A stretch of 17,325 nt of DNA from CAZOWL01 sp964583605 (GCA_964583605.1 CAZOWL010000091.1:1-17325), one strand, 5' to 3'. Positions 1-7,829 are shown, counted from the stretch's first letter. Numbers and translations are program-made. Notes: generated by a model not told the origin, from the letters alone.

Positions 1-1020
1 ATCGCCTACGTCATGACCTGCAACGGCCCGCCGCACGGCATCCAGGTCGAGCGCGACATCATGAACAAGTATGGCCGCCCGCTCCTGGGGTGCACGATCA
101 AGCCCAAGCTCGGCCTCTCGGCCAAGAATTACGGCCGCGCCGTCTACGAGTGCCTGCGTGGCGGTCTCGACTTTACCAAGGACGACGAGAACGTCAATTC
201 CCAGCCCTTCATGCGCTGGCGCCAGCGCTTCGATTTCGTCATGGAGGCAATCGACAAGGCCGAGCGCGAGACCGGCGAGCGCAAGGGTCACTATCTCAAC
301 GTCACCGCGCCGACCCCCGATGAGATGTTCAAGCGCGCCGAGCATGCCAAGGAGATCGGCGCCCCGATCATCATGCACGACTACATCACTGGCGGCTGGT
401 GCGCCAATACCGGCCTTGCCCAATGGTGCCGCGACAATGGCGTGCTGCTGCACATCCACCGTGCGATGCACGCCGTGATCGACCGCCACCCGCACCACGG
501 CATCCACTTTCGCGTGCTGGCGAAGCTCTTGCGCCTCTCCGGTGGCGACCACCTGCACACCGGCACCGTCGTCGGCAAGCTCGAGGGCGACCGCGCCGCT
601 ACGCTCGGCTGGATCGACCTGCTGCGCGAGTCCTACATCAAAGAGGACCGCTCACGCGGCATCTTCTTCGACCAGGATTGGGGCGCGATGCCCGGCGTCT
701 TCGCCGTTGCCTCGGGCGGCATCCACGTCTGGCACATGCCGGCGCTGGTGACCATCTTCGGCGACGACGCGGTCCTGCAGTTCGGCGGCGGCACGCTCGG
801 TCACCCGTGGGGCAATGCCGCCGGGGCCGCGGCCAACCGTGTCGCACTCGAGGCCTGTGTCGAGGCCCGCAACCAGGGCCGCGAGCTCGAGAAGGAGGGT
901 AAGGAGATCCTCACCGCCGCCGGCCAGAGCAGCCCTGAGCTCAAGGCCGCGATGGAGACCTGGAAGGAGATCAAGTTCGAGTTCGACACCGTCGACAAGC
1001 TCGACGTGGCGCACAAGTAG
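1..1020 (+). CDS. cbbL: RuBisCO large subunit, form I (5' end outside window)
   Basis: Large chain of ribulose-1,5-bisphosphate carboxylase/oxygenase, the CO2-fixing enzyme of the Calvin cycle. The frame is open from base 1 and gives 339 residues, so the N-terminal part of a roughly 470-residue protein is missing. The residues align to spinach numbering with a constant offset of 141: fragment Lys34 (GCTIKPKLG) is Lys175, Lys60 (GLDFTKDDE) is the carbamylated Lys201, and His153-Arg154 (HIHRAMHAVID) are His294-Arg295. GGDHLHTGTVVGKLEG, SGGIH and the GGGT phosphate-binding motif are intact, so this is a true RuBisCO and not a form IV homologue. It is followed by cbbS and the cbbQ/cbbO activase pair, with no carboxysome genes, which is the form IAq arrangement. 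The N-terminus and promoter cannot be seen. Confidence 0.98.
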   Translation: MAYVMTCNGPPHGIQVERDIMNKYGRPLLGCTIKPKLGLSAKNYGRAVYECLRGGLDFTKDDENVNSQPFMRWRQRFDFVMEAIDKAERETGERKGHYLNVTAPTPDEMFKRAEHAKEIGAPIIMHDYITGGWCANTGLAQWCRDNGVLLHIHRAMHAVIDRHPHHGIHFRVLAKLLRLSGGDHLHTGTVVGKLEGDRAATLGWIDLLRESYIKEDRSRGIFFDQDWGAMPGVFAVASGGIHVWHMPALVTIFGDDAVLQFGGGTLGHPWGNAAGAAANRVALEACVEARNQGRELEKEGKEILTAAGQSSPELKAAMETWKEIKFEFDTVDKLDVAHK

Positions 1021-1080
1021 CCATCAGCCGCCGGTCTCCAGCATCCAGTAGGTCACTCCGCATAGGCCGAGCGAATCCCC

Positions 1081-1117
1081 CGCTGGCGGCTGGAGGTTGG
1101 AGCTCAAGCTCCCAGCG
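1081..1117 (+). other. nested hairpin in the cbbL-cbbS spacer
   Basis: The 140-nt gap between cbbL and cbbS is unusually structured. An outer stem CGCTGG/CCAGCG (1081-1086 with 1112-1117) encloses an inner stem GGAGC-TCAA-GCTCC (1099-1112); the two share one base at the junction. An alternative pairing CAGCCGCC (1024-1031) with GGCGGCTG (about 1085-1092) competes with the outer stem. No T-tract follows, so it is more likely an mRNA processing or stability element than a terminator. That role is inferred. Confidence 0.4.
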
Positions 1118-1160
1118 CTATCACAGCAATCGAATACTGAACACTCGGAGTACAGAACAG

Positions 1161-1517
1161 ATGAGCGAAATGCGGGATTACAAATCGAGTCTGGAAGACG
1201 TCAACAGCCGCAAATTCGAGACCTTCTCTTATCTGCCGGCGATGAGTCCGGAGCAGATCCGCCAGCAGGTCGAGTATATCGTCAAGCGCGGCTGGAACCC
1301 GGCCATCGAGCACACAGAGCCGGAGAACGCCTTCGATCACTACTGGTATATGTGGAAGCTGCCGATGTTCGGTGAGAGCGACGTCGACACCGTCCTCGCC
1401 GAGGCCGAGGCCTGCCACAAGGCACATCCGGACAACCATGTGCGCCTGGTCGGCTACGACAACTACGCCCAGTCCAAGGGCACCGAGATGGTCGTATTCC
1501 GCGGCAAGCCGGTCTGA
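1161..1517 (+). CDS. cbbS: RuBisCO small subunit, form I
   Basis: Small chain of the L8S8 RuBisCO holoenzyme, which caps and stabilises the large-subunit octamer. The 118 residues carry the expected family sequence: FETFSYLPAMSPEQI near the N-terminus, WNPAIEHTEPENAFDHYWYMWKLP in the middle and HVRLVGYDNYAQSKG near the end. From memory it closely resembles purple sulfur bacterial RbcS, which supports a Chromatiales host. The ATG at 1161 has a CGGAG purine stretch about 12 nt upstream. It is the second gene of the cbb operon, with a structured spacer before it and a terminator-like hairpin after it. Confidence 0.97.
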   Translation: MSEMRDYKSSLEDVNSRKFETFSYLPAMSPEQIRQQVEYIVKRGWNPAIEHTEPENAFDHYWYMWKLPMFGESDVDTVLAEAEACHKAHPDNHVRLVGYDNYAQSKGTEMVVFRGKPV

Positions 1518-1548
1518 TTCCGGCTGCGGTTCGGACTCGCTGAGAAGA

Positions 1549-1575
1549 CCCCTGCTCCCTCGTGCGGGGCAGGGG
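1549..1575 (+). terminator. hairpin after cbbS, possible attenuator
   Basis: CCCCTGC (1549-1555) pairs perfectly with GCAGGGG (1569-1575), and an inner CCC/GGG pair (1557-1559 with 1566-1568) extends the stem around a 6-nt loop. It lies 32 nt after the cbbS stop. There is no T-tract, so it would terminate weakly or act as a 3' stabiliser that raises cbbLS transcript over cbbQO. That effect is inferred. Confidence 0.45.
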
Positions 1576-1651
1576 CGCTTGTGGGTTCGAACCGCAACGG
1601 CGCAAAGAATTGATATCACGAACGACCGTTTCGCGAGCCAAAGACCGCGAC

Positions 1652-1704
1652 GGTCCGCACAGCGGACTACGGCAGCGGTTTCGGGTAGATCCGCTGTGCG
1701 GACC
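1652..1704. repeat. perfect 15-bp inverted repeat in the cbbS-cbbQ spacer
   Basis: GGTCCGCACAGCGGA at 1652-1666 is exactly the reverse complement of TCCGCTGTGCGGACC at 1690-1704, with 23 nt between the arms. The pairing stops at both flanks, so the boundaries are sharp. It could be the edge of a small mobile element, a strong RNA hairpin or a protein-binding palindrome. Nothing in the sequence decides between these. Confidence 0.75.
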
Positions 1705-2001
1705 ATCCCCGTTCGCCGGACTTCTGATCAAGGCCAGAAACGAGCCCCAATGGCGGACTCGGAAAGGAATGCAGGGGTTCCTTCGTCACCCCATCTACCG
1801 GGTCTGGCGGAGCAAGGAGGCCACAAGGCAAGTGACCATCCCGGATTTCCAGGGTCAAATAGAGCTCGCCGGAGTTCGTCGAAAAGCTTGGGGTTTTCAT
1901 CGCCGATGTAGTTGAGATTAAGAAACTAGAGTCCGATTGATTTGTCGAAGAATAGGCACTGACTACTCCAAGGCTTCGGTCGAAAACGCAGGATTGTGAT
2001 T

Positions 2002-2808
2002 ATGAGTGAGCCAAGCAAAGAACAATATGTCGTCGGCGAGGAGCCCTATTACCGCTCGGTCGCCAATGAAGTGGAGATGTACGAGGCGGCGTATTCGGCG
2101 CGCATGCCGGTGATGTTGAAAGGCCCGACGGGCTGCGGCAAGTCGCGGTTCGTTGAGTACATGGCCTGGAAGCTGGGGAAGCCGCTCATCACTGTGGCCT
2201 GCAACGAGGACATGACCGCCTCGGACCTGGTCGGCCGTTTTCTGCTCGACATCAACGGCACCAAGTGGCAGGACGGACCGCTGACGGTGGCCGCGCGGAT
2301 CGGCGCGATCTGCTATCTCGACGAGGTCGTCGAGGCGCGCCAGGACACGACCGTCGTCATCCACCCGTTAACCGACCATCGCCGGAGCCTACCGCTTGAG
2401 AAGAAGGGCGAGCTGGTGATGGCTCATCAGGACTTTCAGCTCGTCATCTCCTACAACCCGGGCTACCAAAGCCTGATGAAGGACCTCAAGCAGTCGACCA
2501 AACAACGCTTCGGCGCATTGGATTTCGACTATCCAGCCACCGAGATCGAGACCGAGATCGTCGCCCACGAAGGCGGAGTGGATCATGCTACCGCGGAGAA
2601 GCTGGTCCAGGTCGCCCAACGCAGCCGCAACCTCAAGGGCCACGGCCTCGACGAGGGCATGTCGACGCGCCTGCTGGTCTACGCCGCCCAACTGATCGGC
2701 AAAGGTATCTCTCCTCAGTCGGCCTGCCAAATCGCCCTGGTGCGACCCTTGACCGACGACCCCGACATGCGCGATACGCTCGACGCCGCTGTAAATACCT
2801 ATTTCTAA
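2002..2808 (+). CDS. cbbQ: CbbQ, AAA+ ATPase of the CbbQO RuBisCO activase
   Basis: Motor subunit (MoxR-type AAA+) of the CbbQO complex, which removes inhibitory sugar phosphates from RuBisCO using ATP. The product is 268 residues, the usual length. Walker A is GPTGCGKS in the first quarter, Walker B is ICYLDEVVEAR, and the sensor region is VISYNPGYQ; the C-terminal quarter is the CbbQ-type helical lid. The ATG at 2002 is preferred over the in-frame GTG at 1996 because AGGA at 1990-1993 is 8 nt from the ATG but only 2 nt from the GTG. It lies downstream of cbbLS. Its partner cbbO follows after about 280 bp, because an ORF inside inverted repeats sits between them. Confidence 0.95.
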   Translation: MSEPSKEQYVVGEEPYYRSVANEVEMYEAAYSARMPVMLKGPTGCGKSRFVEYMAWKLGKPLITVACNEDMTASDLVGRFLLDINGTKWQDGPLTVAARIGAICYLDEVVEARQDTTVVIHPLTDHRRSLPLEKKGELVMAHQDFQLVISYNPGYQSLMKDLKQSTKQRFGALDFDYPATEIETEIVAHEGGVDHATAEKLVQVAQRSRNLKGHGLDEGMSTRLLVYAAQLIGKGISPQSACQIALVRPLTDDPDMRDTLDAAVNTYF

Positions 2809-2821
2809 GGCGCTCGATCCT

Positions 2822-3043
2822 TTGAACCGCAGAGCCCCAGAGAACGCAGAGGATGCGCGGAGCTTTAAAGAGGTTGAAAACACCCTGCTGGTCGAGCTAA
2901 AGGCGGTGGAGGAGTTCATAGCCATCCATCGGGCACAGATCATTGCCTACCTTCGAGCGCTCAATAAACCTCTGGGCCTACTTATTAACTTCAACGTTCC
3001 ATTGCTACGAGACGGAATTCGCCGAATCATCCTCAGCGGTTGA
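2822..3043 (+). pseudogene. truncated GxxExxY family protein
   Basis: The frame ends in a clear match to the C-terminal half of the GxxExxY family (function unknown, usually about 120-130 residues): LLVELKAVEEF, then HRAQIIAYLRA, then LGLLINFNVPLLRDGIRRI. The N-terminal half, which carries the family's GxxExxY signature, is absent. The first 15 or so residues are translated from the left inverted repeat itself, and the only in-frame start is a TTG with no ribosome-binding site. This looks like an internal deletion that fused the left repeat to the 3' half of the gene. The stop codon abuts the right inverted repeat. A functional protein is unlikely. Confidence 0.7.
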
Positions 3044-3070
3044 CTCTGCGTCCTCTGTGCCTCTGTGGTT
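2825..3070. repeat. 27-bp inverted repeats bracketing the GxxExxY remnant
   Basis: The left arm (2825-2851, beginning AACCGCAGAGCCCCAGAGAA) and the reverse complement of the right arm (3044-3070, beginning AACCACAGAGGCACAGAGGA) match at 23 of 27 positions. The arms have an internal CAGAG(G) periodicity. They begin 16 nt after the cbbQ stop and end 18 nt before the cbbO start, so the unit fills nearly the whole gap. No target-site duplication is evident. Similar AACC(A/G)CAGAG-type sequence often flanks GxxExxY genes in other genomes; this is recollection, not a search. Confidence 0.75.
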
Positions 3071-3088
3071 GGCGGCCCGGGAGCTCTA

Positions 3089-5455
3089 ATGTCCATCGAC
3101 TTCAGCCAATACGTCTCTTGCCTCGACACCGACGCCGATCACCCGCATCGGGAGGCGTTGGACTCGAGCTATCACGAGGCCGCGCGCGTGATGTCGCCGC
3201 GCGGGCTGGACAATTATCTGACCGGCATTCAGGCCATGTGCACGATGGGCAAGGGGCAGGACCTGGTCCTAACCTATGTCCAGGAGATCCCGCGCGTGGT
3301 CAAGGAGGTGGGCGAGGACGTCGTGCCGGACATCGTCGAGTCCCTGATGAAGCTCGCCTCCCATACCTCTGGCACCGTGATCACGCTGATCATGGCGAGT
3401 CTGCCGCTGGCGGCGAGCCGGCTTGGGGATGCCGACGTACTGCGCGGCTATCTGAACCTCCTCCATCAGCTCGCCGGCAAGGCTCCGCGGGGCTTGAGGC
3501 CGATGATGGAAAACATCGACGAACTGCTCTCGAAGCTCACGCTGGGCGGCCTGCGTCGCTGGGCGCTTTGGGGCGCCCAAGCCCACCAGCGCGACCTCGA
3601 CGGCCAAATGGCCTACTTCGGGCTCAAGACCGAGTCCTCCCGGGCGGTGCTGCAGAAAGAGCGCCGCGGCACGCTGTTCGTCGACAATCAGCGGCGCCTG
3701 AACTTCTATTTGCGCGCACTCTGGGCGCGGGCCTTCTTCATGCGCCCCACCTCGGGCGACTACGAGTCACGTGCGGGCTTGAGGCCCTTCATCGAGGACT
3801 TCCAGGTCCACCTACCGGACGCCTTCGATGCGTGGCACGGCATCTGCGGTCTCGAGACGTATCGGGCCGCGGCCGCGCACTGTGCCGCCCACATGGTTTA
3901 TACGCGCGAGCCCCTCAGCGCCGAGCAGCTCTCGCCCGCGCAGATGCGCTTCATCGAGCTCTTCGAGGACGCCCGCATCGAACATCTGGCGATGCGCGAC
4001 TTCCCAGGCCTGAAGAAGCTCTGGCTGCAGTTCTTCACGGCCCCGTTGACGTCGAGCGAAGCCCCAGGGGGGCAACACGCGATGGTCGACCTGATGCACC
4101 GCATGGCCCATGCCCTCCTCGACGAGGACTACCGCGACGACGACTCGCTGATCAACGACTCGGCTGCCGCCTTCCGAGACGAGCTCGCCTCGCGCGCCGG
4201 TGAGAATCGAATCAGCTGGCTCGCCGGCGTCACCTTTTACAACCAGGCCGTCAAGCGCCTGCCGCTGCCAAACTTGCGGATCCTGGAATCCTGGCTGTCA
4301 CCCTATCGCGACGACAACCGCTACGTCTGGGAATTCAGCGAGAACCTCTTCACCGAGCGGGGCATCGACTACATCCCCAGCTCGCAGCGCCAGGTGCGCA
4401 AGTATGTCTCGGCCGTCGAGCTGGCCAATGAGGTCGATGTGGAGACCGCCGGCGATGACGCCCAGGAGATCTGGGTCTGCGCCACCGAGTTTTTTCCCTA
4501 CGAGGACGAAGGGATCTCATACAACCAGATGGAGGGCAAAGAGCCGGTCTCGGAGCCTTACCACTATCAGGAGTGGGATTATCAGGCGCAGCTCTACCGG
4601 CCGGACTGGGCGACTGTGCTCGAGCGCCGCCAGGGCCGCGGCGACCCGGAGCAGATGGACGCGATCCTGACGAAGCACAAACCGATCGCGACCCGCATCC
4701 GGCATCTCATCGATGCCCTGCAGCCGCAGGGGATCATCCGGAGGCGCGGCTACGAGGAGGGCGAAGAGCTCGATCTAAATGCGGCGATCCGGGCCATGAT
4801 CGATATCCGCCGCGGGGTGATGCCGAGCCCAAGGATCAATATCCGCATCACGCGTCACATCCGCGATCTCGCCATTGTCGTGCTGATGGACCTCTCGGAG
4901 TCGACCAACGAGCCGATCGATGCCGATGAGCCCGAAAGTCCCACGATCCTGCAACTGACCCGCGAGGCCACCGGCCTGCTCGCCTGGGCGATTGACAGCA
5001 TCGGGGATACCTTCGCCGTTCACGGCTTCGCCTCCGACGGCCGCCACGATGTCCAGTACTACCGTTTCAAAGACTTCTCGCAGCGCTACGAAGACGAGGC
5101 CAAGTCGCGGCTCGCCGGCATGAAAGGTGGCCTCTCAACGCGGATGGGTGCAGCGCTACGCCACGCCGGCTGGCACCTGACCCAGCAGAACGCGACCAAA
5201 CGGCTGGTGCTCCTGGTCACCGACGGCGAGCCGGCCGACATCGACGAGCGCGACCCTCAGTACCTGCGCCACGACACCAAGAAGGCCGTCGAGGATCTGC
5301 GCATGCAGGGCATCCACACCTACTGCCTGACCCTCGACCCCAACGCCGACCGCTATGTCGCGCGCATCTTCGGCGAGAACCGCTATTCGATCGTCGACCA
5401 GGTCGCGCGGCTGCCAGAGCGGTTGCCGGCGGTCTTCGCGGCCCTGACCGGCTAA
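3089..5455 (+). CDS. cbbO: CbbO, vWA-domain adaptor of the CbbQO RuBisCO activase
   Basis: Adaptor subunit that binds the CbbQ hexamer and docks on inhibited RuBisCO. The product is 788 residues, normal for the family. The long N-terminal helical region is followed by a C-terminal von Willebrand A domain (about 595-785) with an intact metal-ion-dependent adhesion motif DLSES at 601-605 and a second metal-site loop TDGE at 711-714. The ATG at 3089 follows GGGAG by about 6 nt; an upstream in-frame GTG at 3065 lies inside the inverted repeat and is rejected. The TAA stop lies wholly within the edge of a dispersed repeat. It forms one functional unit with cbbQ despite the intervening insert, and transcription probably continues from the cbb promoter. 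Confidence 0.95.
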   Translation: MSIDFSQYVSCLDTDADHPHREALDSSYHEAARVMSPRGLDNYLTGIQAMCTMGKGQDLVLTYVQEIPRVVKEVGEDVVPDIVESLMKLASHTSGTVITLIMASLPLAASRLGDADVLRGYLNLLHQLAGKAPRGLRPMMENIDELLSKLTLGGLRRWALWGAQAHQRDLDGQMAYFGLKTESSRAVLQKERRGTLFVDNQRRLNFYLRALWARAFFMRPTSGDYESRAGLRPFIEDFQVHLPDAFDAWHGICGLETYRAAAAHCAAHMVYTREPLSAEQLSPAQMRFIELFEDARIEHLAMRDFPGLKKLWLQFFTAPLTSSEAPGGQHAMVDLMHRMAHALLDEDYRDDDSLINDSAAAFRDELASRAGENRISWLAGVTFYNQAVKRLPLPNLRILESWLSPYRDDNRYVWEFSENLFTERGIDYIPSSQRQVRKYVSAVELANEVDVETAGDDAQEIWVCATEFFPYEDEGISYNQMEGKEPVSEPYHYQEWDYQAQLYRPDWATVLERRQGRGDPEQMDAILTKHKPIATRIRHLIDALQPQGIIRRRGYEEGEELDLNAAIRAMIDIRRGVMPSPRINIRITRHIRDLAIVVLMDLSESTNEPIDADEPESPTILQLTREATGLLAWAIDSIGDTFAVHGFASDGRHDVQYYRFKDFSQRYEDEAKSRLAGMKGGLSTRMGAALRHAGWHLTQQNATKRLVLLVTDGEPADIDERDPQYLRHDTKKAVEDLRMQGIHTYCLTLDPNADRYVARIFGENRYSIVDQVARLPERLPAVFAALTG

Positions 5456-5570
5456 CGATCAGGGGCGAGGCGACCTTTCATGCTCCGGGGTGGCTCGCCT
5501 CGCCCCTGATCGTCCCCTCGCCCCAACCCTCTCCCAGAGGGCGAGGGAGCGAAGGTGCTTCGCGAAATTG
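5453..5570 (+). repeat. two-hairpin dispersed repeat, copy A
   Basis: The copy starts with TAACGATCA and contains a 19-bp perfect palindrome (arms 5455-5473 and 5495-5513, ACGATCAGGGGCGAGGCGA). A conserved tract CCCCAACCCTCTCCCAGAGG follows, holding a CCCTCT-CCC-AGAGGG hairpin at 5527-5541. It ends near CGCGAAATT, where it diverges from the other copies. The first three bases are the cbbO stop codon. The palindrome would also act as a strong 3' hairpin for the cbb transcript. Confidence 0.85.
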
Positions 5571-5800
5571 ATTCGTCACGCTCGGGGTCGCACTCTGATG
5601 CACCCTATATTGATCGTCCCGAAAGTACTCGCAAGGCGTTGACGCAACCGTCGACGAGAGGGACCGCGGCGTCGAGCCTACAAGGATGTATTCACGGCGT
5701 GTCGCAGCCACGCCATGCGAGTACCTATGCAACCATTGATAGGAATGCCAGCGCAGCGGTCATAAGAGGCCCAGAGGGAATGGCTGGACGATGTGCAGTA
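5571..5800. other. gene-free stretch between cbbO repeat and ACP
   Basis: No convincing coding region or promoter is visible in these 230 bases. One small hairpin is present, GGCGTG/CACGCC at 5696-5714 with a 7-nt loop. Because cbbO (+) and the ACP gene (-) converge here, the region should hold their 3' ends. The only strong terminator-like structure is the palindrome in repeat copy A. Confidence 0.5.
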
Positions 5801-6046
5801 TTACCCCAGTCTCTCTGTCAAATAGACGATACAGCCGTTTAGGCTCGCCAGACGCGGGCATTCGATCTCCGGGATCTTGATCTCGAGCCGCTTTTCTAGT
5901 GCCAGCACGAAGTTGAGATAATCGACAGAATCGAATTCGAATTGGTCTCGAAAACTCTGGGCCGGATCGAGGTTATCGAGATCGGCATCGGGCGCAATTT
6001 GACCAATTTCCTCGAGGAGGATCACCTTGATAGCGTCTTCGTTCAT
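5801..6046 (-). CDS. acyl carrier protein-like, phosphopantetheine-binding
   Basis: Small acidic carrier protein of 81 residues with the helix-loop-helix pattern of ACPs. The modification motif is FDSVDYLNF, with Ser40 as the expected attachment site for 4'-phosphopantetheine. It differs from the housekeeping fatty-acid ACP, whose motif is DSLD. The ATG lies 12 nt after the acsA stop, and the AGGGTG in that gap overlaps the acsA 3' end, so the two are probably translationally coupled. The pairing suggests that AcsA or a partner loads an acyl group on this carrier, or that it hands acyl groups to neighbours. No elongation or condensing enzyme is nearby, so the substrate is unknown. Confidence 0.88.
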   Translation of the reverse strand: MNEDAIKVILLEEIGQIAPDADLDNLDPAQSFRDQFEFDSVDYLNFVLALEKRLEIKIPEIECPRLASLNGCIVYLTERLG

Positions 6047-6058
6047 CGATTCAGCACC

Positions 6059-7819
6059 CTATCTGTCCTGATCAAGCAGCGTCGAGGTATCACCTTCGGG
6101 CAATCCCAGCTCCTCGGCCTTGAGCAGCCTGCGCATGATCTTACCGGAACGCGTCAGTGGAAGGTGTTTACGGAGCTCGATCTCTCTGGGCGCGACCACG
6201 GCGCCCAAGCGCCGGCGGGCGTGCGCCAATAAATCGCGACGCAGGGTCGCATCCGCCTCGTAGCTCGGCTTGACAACAACGAACGCCTTGACGACCTCGC
6301 CGACTATCGGGTCTGGCTTGCCTATCACCCCCGCCTCGGCCACAGCTGGATGTTCGAGCAAGACGCTTTCGACCTCAACCGGCCCGATCAAATGGCCGGC
6401 CGATTTGATCACATCGTCTGCGCGCCCGACAAACCAGAAGTACCCGTCTTCATCGCACCGCGCCAGGTCACCGGTCAGGTACCAACCGCCGGCAAAGCAC
6501 CTCTTATAACGCTCCGATTCGCCAAAATATCCCCGAAACATCGACGGCCAGCCGGCACGCAGCGCGAGCTCCCCTTCTTCATCGGGCCCCTGGACCTCCT
6601 CGATGCGACCATCTTCGTGCCGATGTACGACCACGGCCTCGATCCCCGGCAGAGGGCGGCCCATCGAGCCCGGCTTGATGTCGGTAGCACGGAAGTTTGC
6701 GATCATGATGGCACCGGTCTCGGTCTGCCACCAATTGTCGTGTAACGGCAGGCCGAAGACCTGCTGCCCCCAGCGCACGGCATCCGGGCTCAGGGGCTCG
6801 CCGACGCTGGCGATGAAACGCAGGCTCGAGCAATCGGTTTGCCTGACCAAATCCTCCCCGAGGCGCATCATCATGCGCACCGCAGTCGGTGCCGTGTACC
6901 AGATGTTGACCTTTTGGTGCTGCAGGATCTGCAGCCAGCGTTGGCCATCGAATTCGGCCGTATCGACGATCAGGGTCGCGCCGATCGTCAGTGGGGCAAT
7001 GACCCCGTAGGCGATGCCGGTCACCCAACCTGGATCTGCTGTACACCAGAACACGTCCTCCGCGTGAATGTCCAGCGCGAGCCTGGCGCTCGCATGTTGG
7101 GCGATGACGGCCCCGTGCACATGCACCGCCCCCTTCGGCTTACCCGTCGTACCGCTGGTAAAGTGCAATAGCGCCGGCGCCGAGGGCTCGGTCGGACCGA
7201 TTGAATACTCTACAATGGCCTCGGCGAGCAGGTGAACGAAGTCGCGCGTCCCTTCAGGCAGAGTTGTCTCCGCAGCATCGACGATCAGGACATGCCGCAG
7301 ATTCGGCAGGGAATCTCGCACGGCCGCCACCTTGCGGACGTAGAGTGAGGCCGTCGTCACAAGCACACGGCTCTCGCTAATCGCCAGACGCGTCTGTATT
7401 GGCTCCGGGCCGAATGCCGAGAACAGCGCGCAGAACACACTACGATGCTTCCAGGTACCGAGTGCGGTAACGAACAGTGCGGGGGTGCGGCCCAGGAGCG
7501 TGCTGACGGTGTCGCCCGGCTCCACGCCAAGATCCTGCAACAGGCTCGCAAAGCGGCTGCTAAGCTCTTTCAGCGTCGCGTAGCTGGTATCTTCGGATTG
7601 CCCACGCCCATCGACACAGCGCAGCGCCACTCGGCCGCCCTGCCCATGAAGGACATGACGGTCTACCGCTTCGTACGCGACATTGAGACCGGCGTCGTTT
7701 GGCAGGCCGTCGAGCTCGCGGCGCGCCGCCTCCCAGCTGAAGGCCTCGCAGGCCGCGGCATAGTCGACAAGATTGGGCGGCACTCCGCCAAGTAGGGGTG
7801 CTTTCTTAATCCACGACAT
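6059..7819 (-). CDS. acsA: AMP-forming acetate/short-chain acyl-CoA synthetase (AcsA-like)
   Basis: Adenylate-forming enzyme that activates acetate (or another short acid) with ATP and transfers it to CoA. At 586 residues it matches the shorter Bacillus AcsA type more than the 650-residue enteric Acs. Motifs in order: P-loop FTSGTTGKPKG (220-230), DPGWVTG (262-268), DNWWQTETG (361-369; the tryptophan in this motif restricts the pocket to small acids in Acs), YLTGD (447-451), and the C-terminal PLTRSGKIMRR (554-564). Lys560 fits the PxxxxGK site that Pat enzymes acetylate to inactivate Acs. The ATG has an AGGTTGA ribosome site, and the edge of repeat copy B lies just upstream. It is divergent from the pat-like gene and co-transcribed with the ACP gene. 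Confidence 0.92.
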   Translation of the reverse strand: MSWIKKAPLLGGVPPNLVDYAAACEAFSWEAARRELDGLPNDAGLNVAYEAVDRHVLHGQGGRVALRCVDGRGQSEDTSYATLKELSSRFASLLQDLGVEPGDTVSTLLGRTPALFVTALGTWKHRSVFCALFSAFGPEPIQTRLAISESRVLVTTASLYVRKVAAVRDSLPNLRHVLIVDAAETTLPEGTRDFVHLLAEAIVEYSIGPTEPSAPALLHFTSGTTGKPKGAVHVHGAVIAQHASARLALDIHAEDVFWCTADPGWVTGIAYGVIAPLTIGATLIVDTAEFDGQRWLQILQHQKVNIWYTAPTAVRMMMRLGEDLVRQTDCSSLRFIASVGEPLSPDAVRWGQQVFGLPLHDNWWQTETGAIMIANFRATDIKPGSMGRPLPGIEAVVVHRHEDGRIEEVQGPDEEGELALRAGWPSMFRGYFGESERYKRCFAGGWYLTGDLARCDEDGYFWFVGRADDVIKSAGHLIGPVEVESVLLEHPAVAEAGVIGKPDPIVGEVVKAFVVVKPSYEADATLRRDLLAHARRRLGAVVAPREIELRKHLPLTRSGKIMRRLLKAEELGLPEGDTSTLLDQDR

Positions 7820-7829
7820 AGCGTCAACC

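Larger units (their letters stand above)
1518..2001 (+). other. 484-bp spacer between cbbS and cbbQ, no recognised gene
   Basis: Several frames stay open through this stretch on both strands, but none has a recognisable domain or a good ribosome-binding site. Base composition drops toward AT near 1900-1990, as expected for a leader or promoter region ahead of cbbQ. It holds the hairpin at 1549-1575, a second hairpin at about 1579-1597 (TTGTGG, loop GTTCGAA, CCGCAA), the long inverted repeat at 1652-1704, and a short GAAAA/TTTTC hairpin at 1881-1898. The part from about 1650 to 1900 looks like a degraded insert; this is inference. Confidence 0.5.

Noticed and set aside
1577..1600. A tRNA T-arm-like GGGTTCGAACC after cbbS, possibly a tRNA fragment or attachment site
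   Set aside because: The 6-bp stem frames GTTCGAA rather than the TTCRANY loop, and no acceptor, anticodon or D arm is present nearby.
1104..1706. A 200-codon minus-strand frame opposite cbbS
   Set aside because: Composition and position are those of an antisense shadow of the real small-subunit gene.
1562..1915. A 117-codon plus-strand frame and a 77-codon minus-strand frame in the cbbS-cbbQ spacer
   Set aside because: Neither has a ribosome site or recognised domain, and they overlap the long inverted repeat; reported as spacer instead.
1..5455. A carboxysome locus
   Set aside because: cbbLS is followed by cbbQ and cbbO with no csoS shell genes in the window.
5696..5714. Small GGCGTG/CACGCC hairpin as terminator of the ACP gene
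   Set aside because: It lacks a T-tract on the minus strand and is over 80 nt past the stop; too weak to call.
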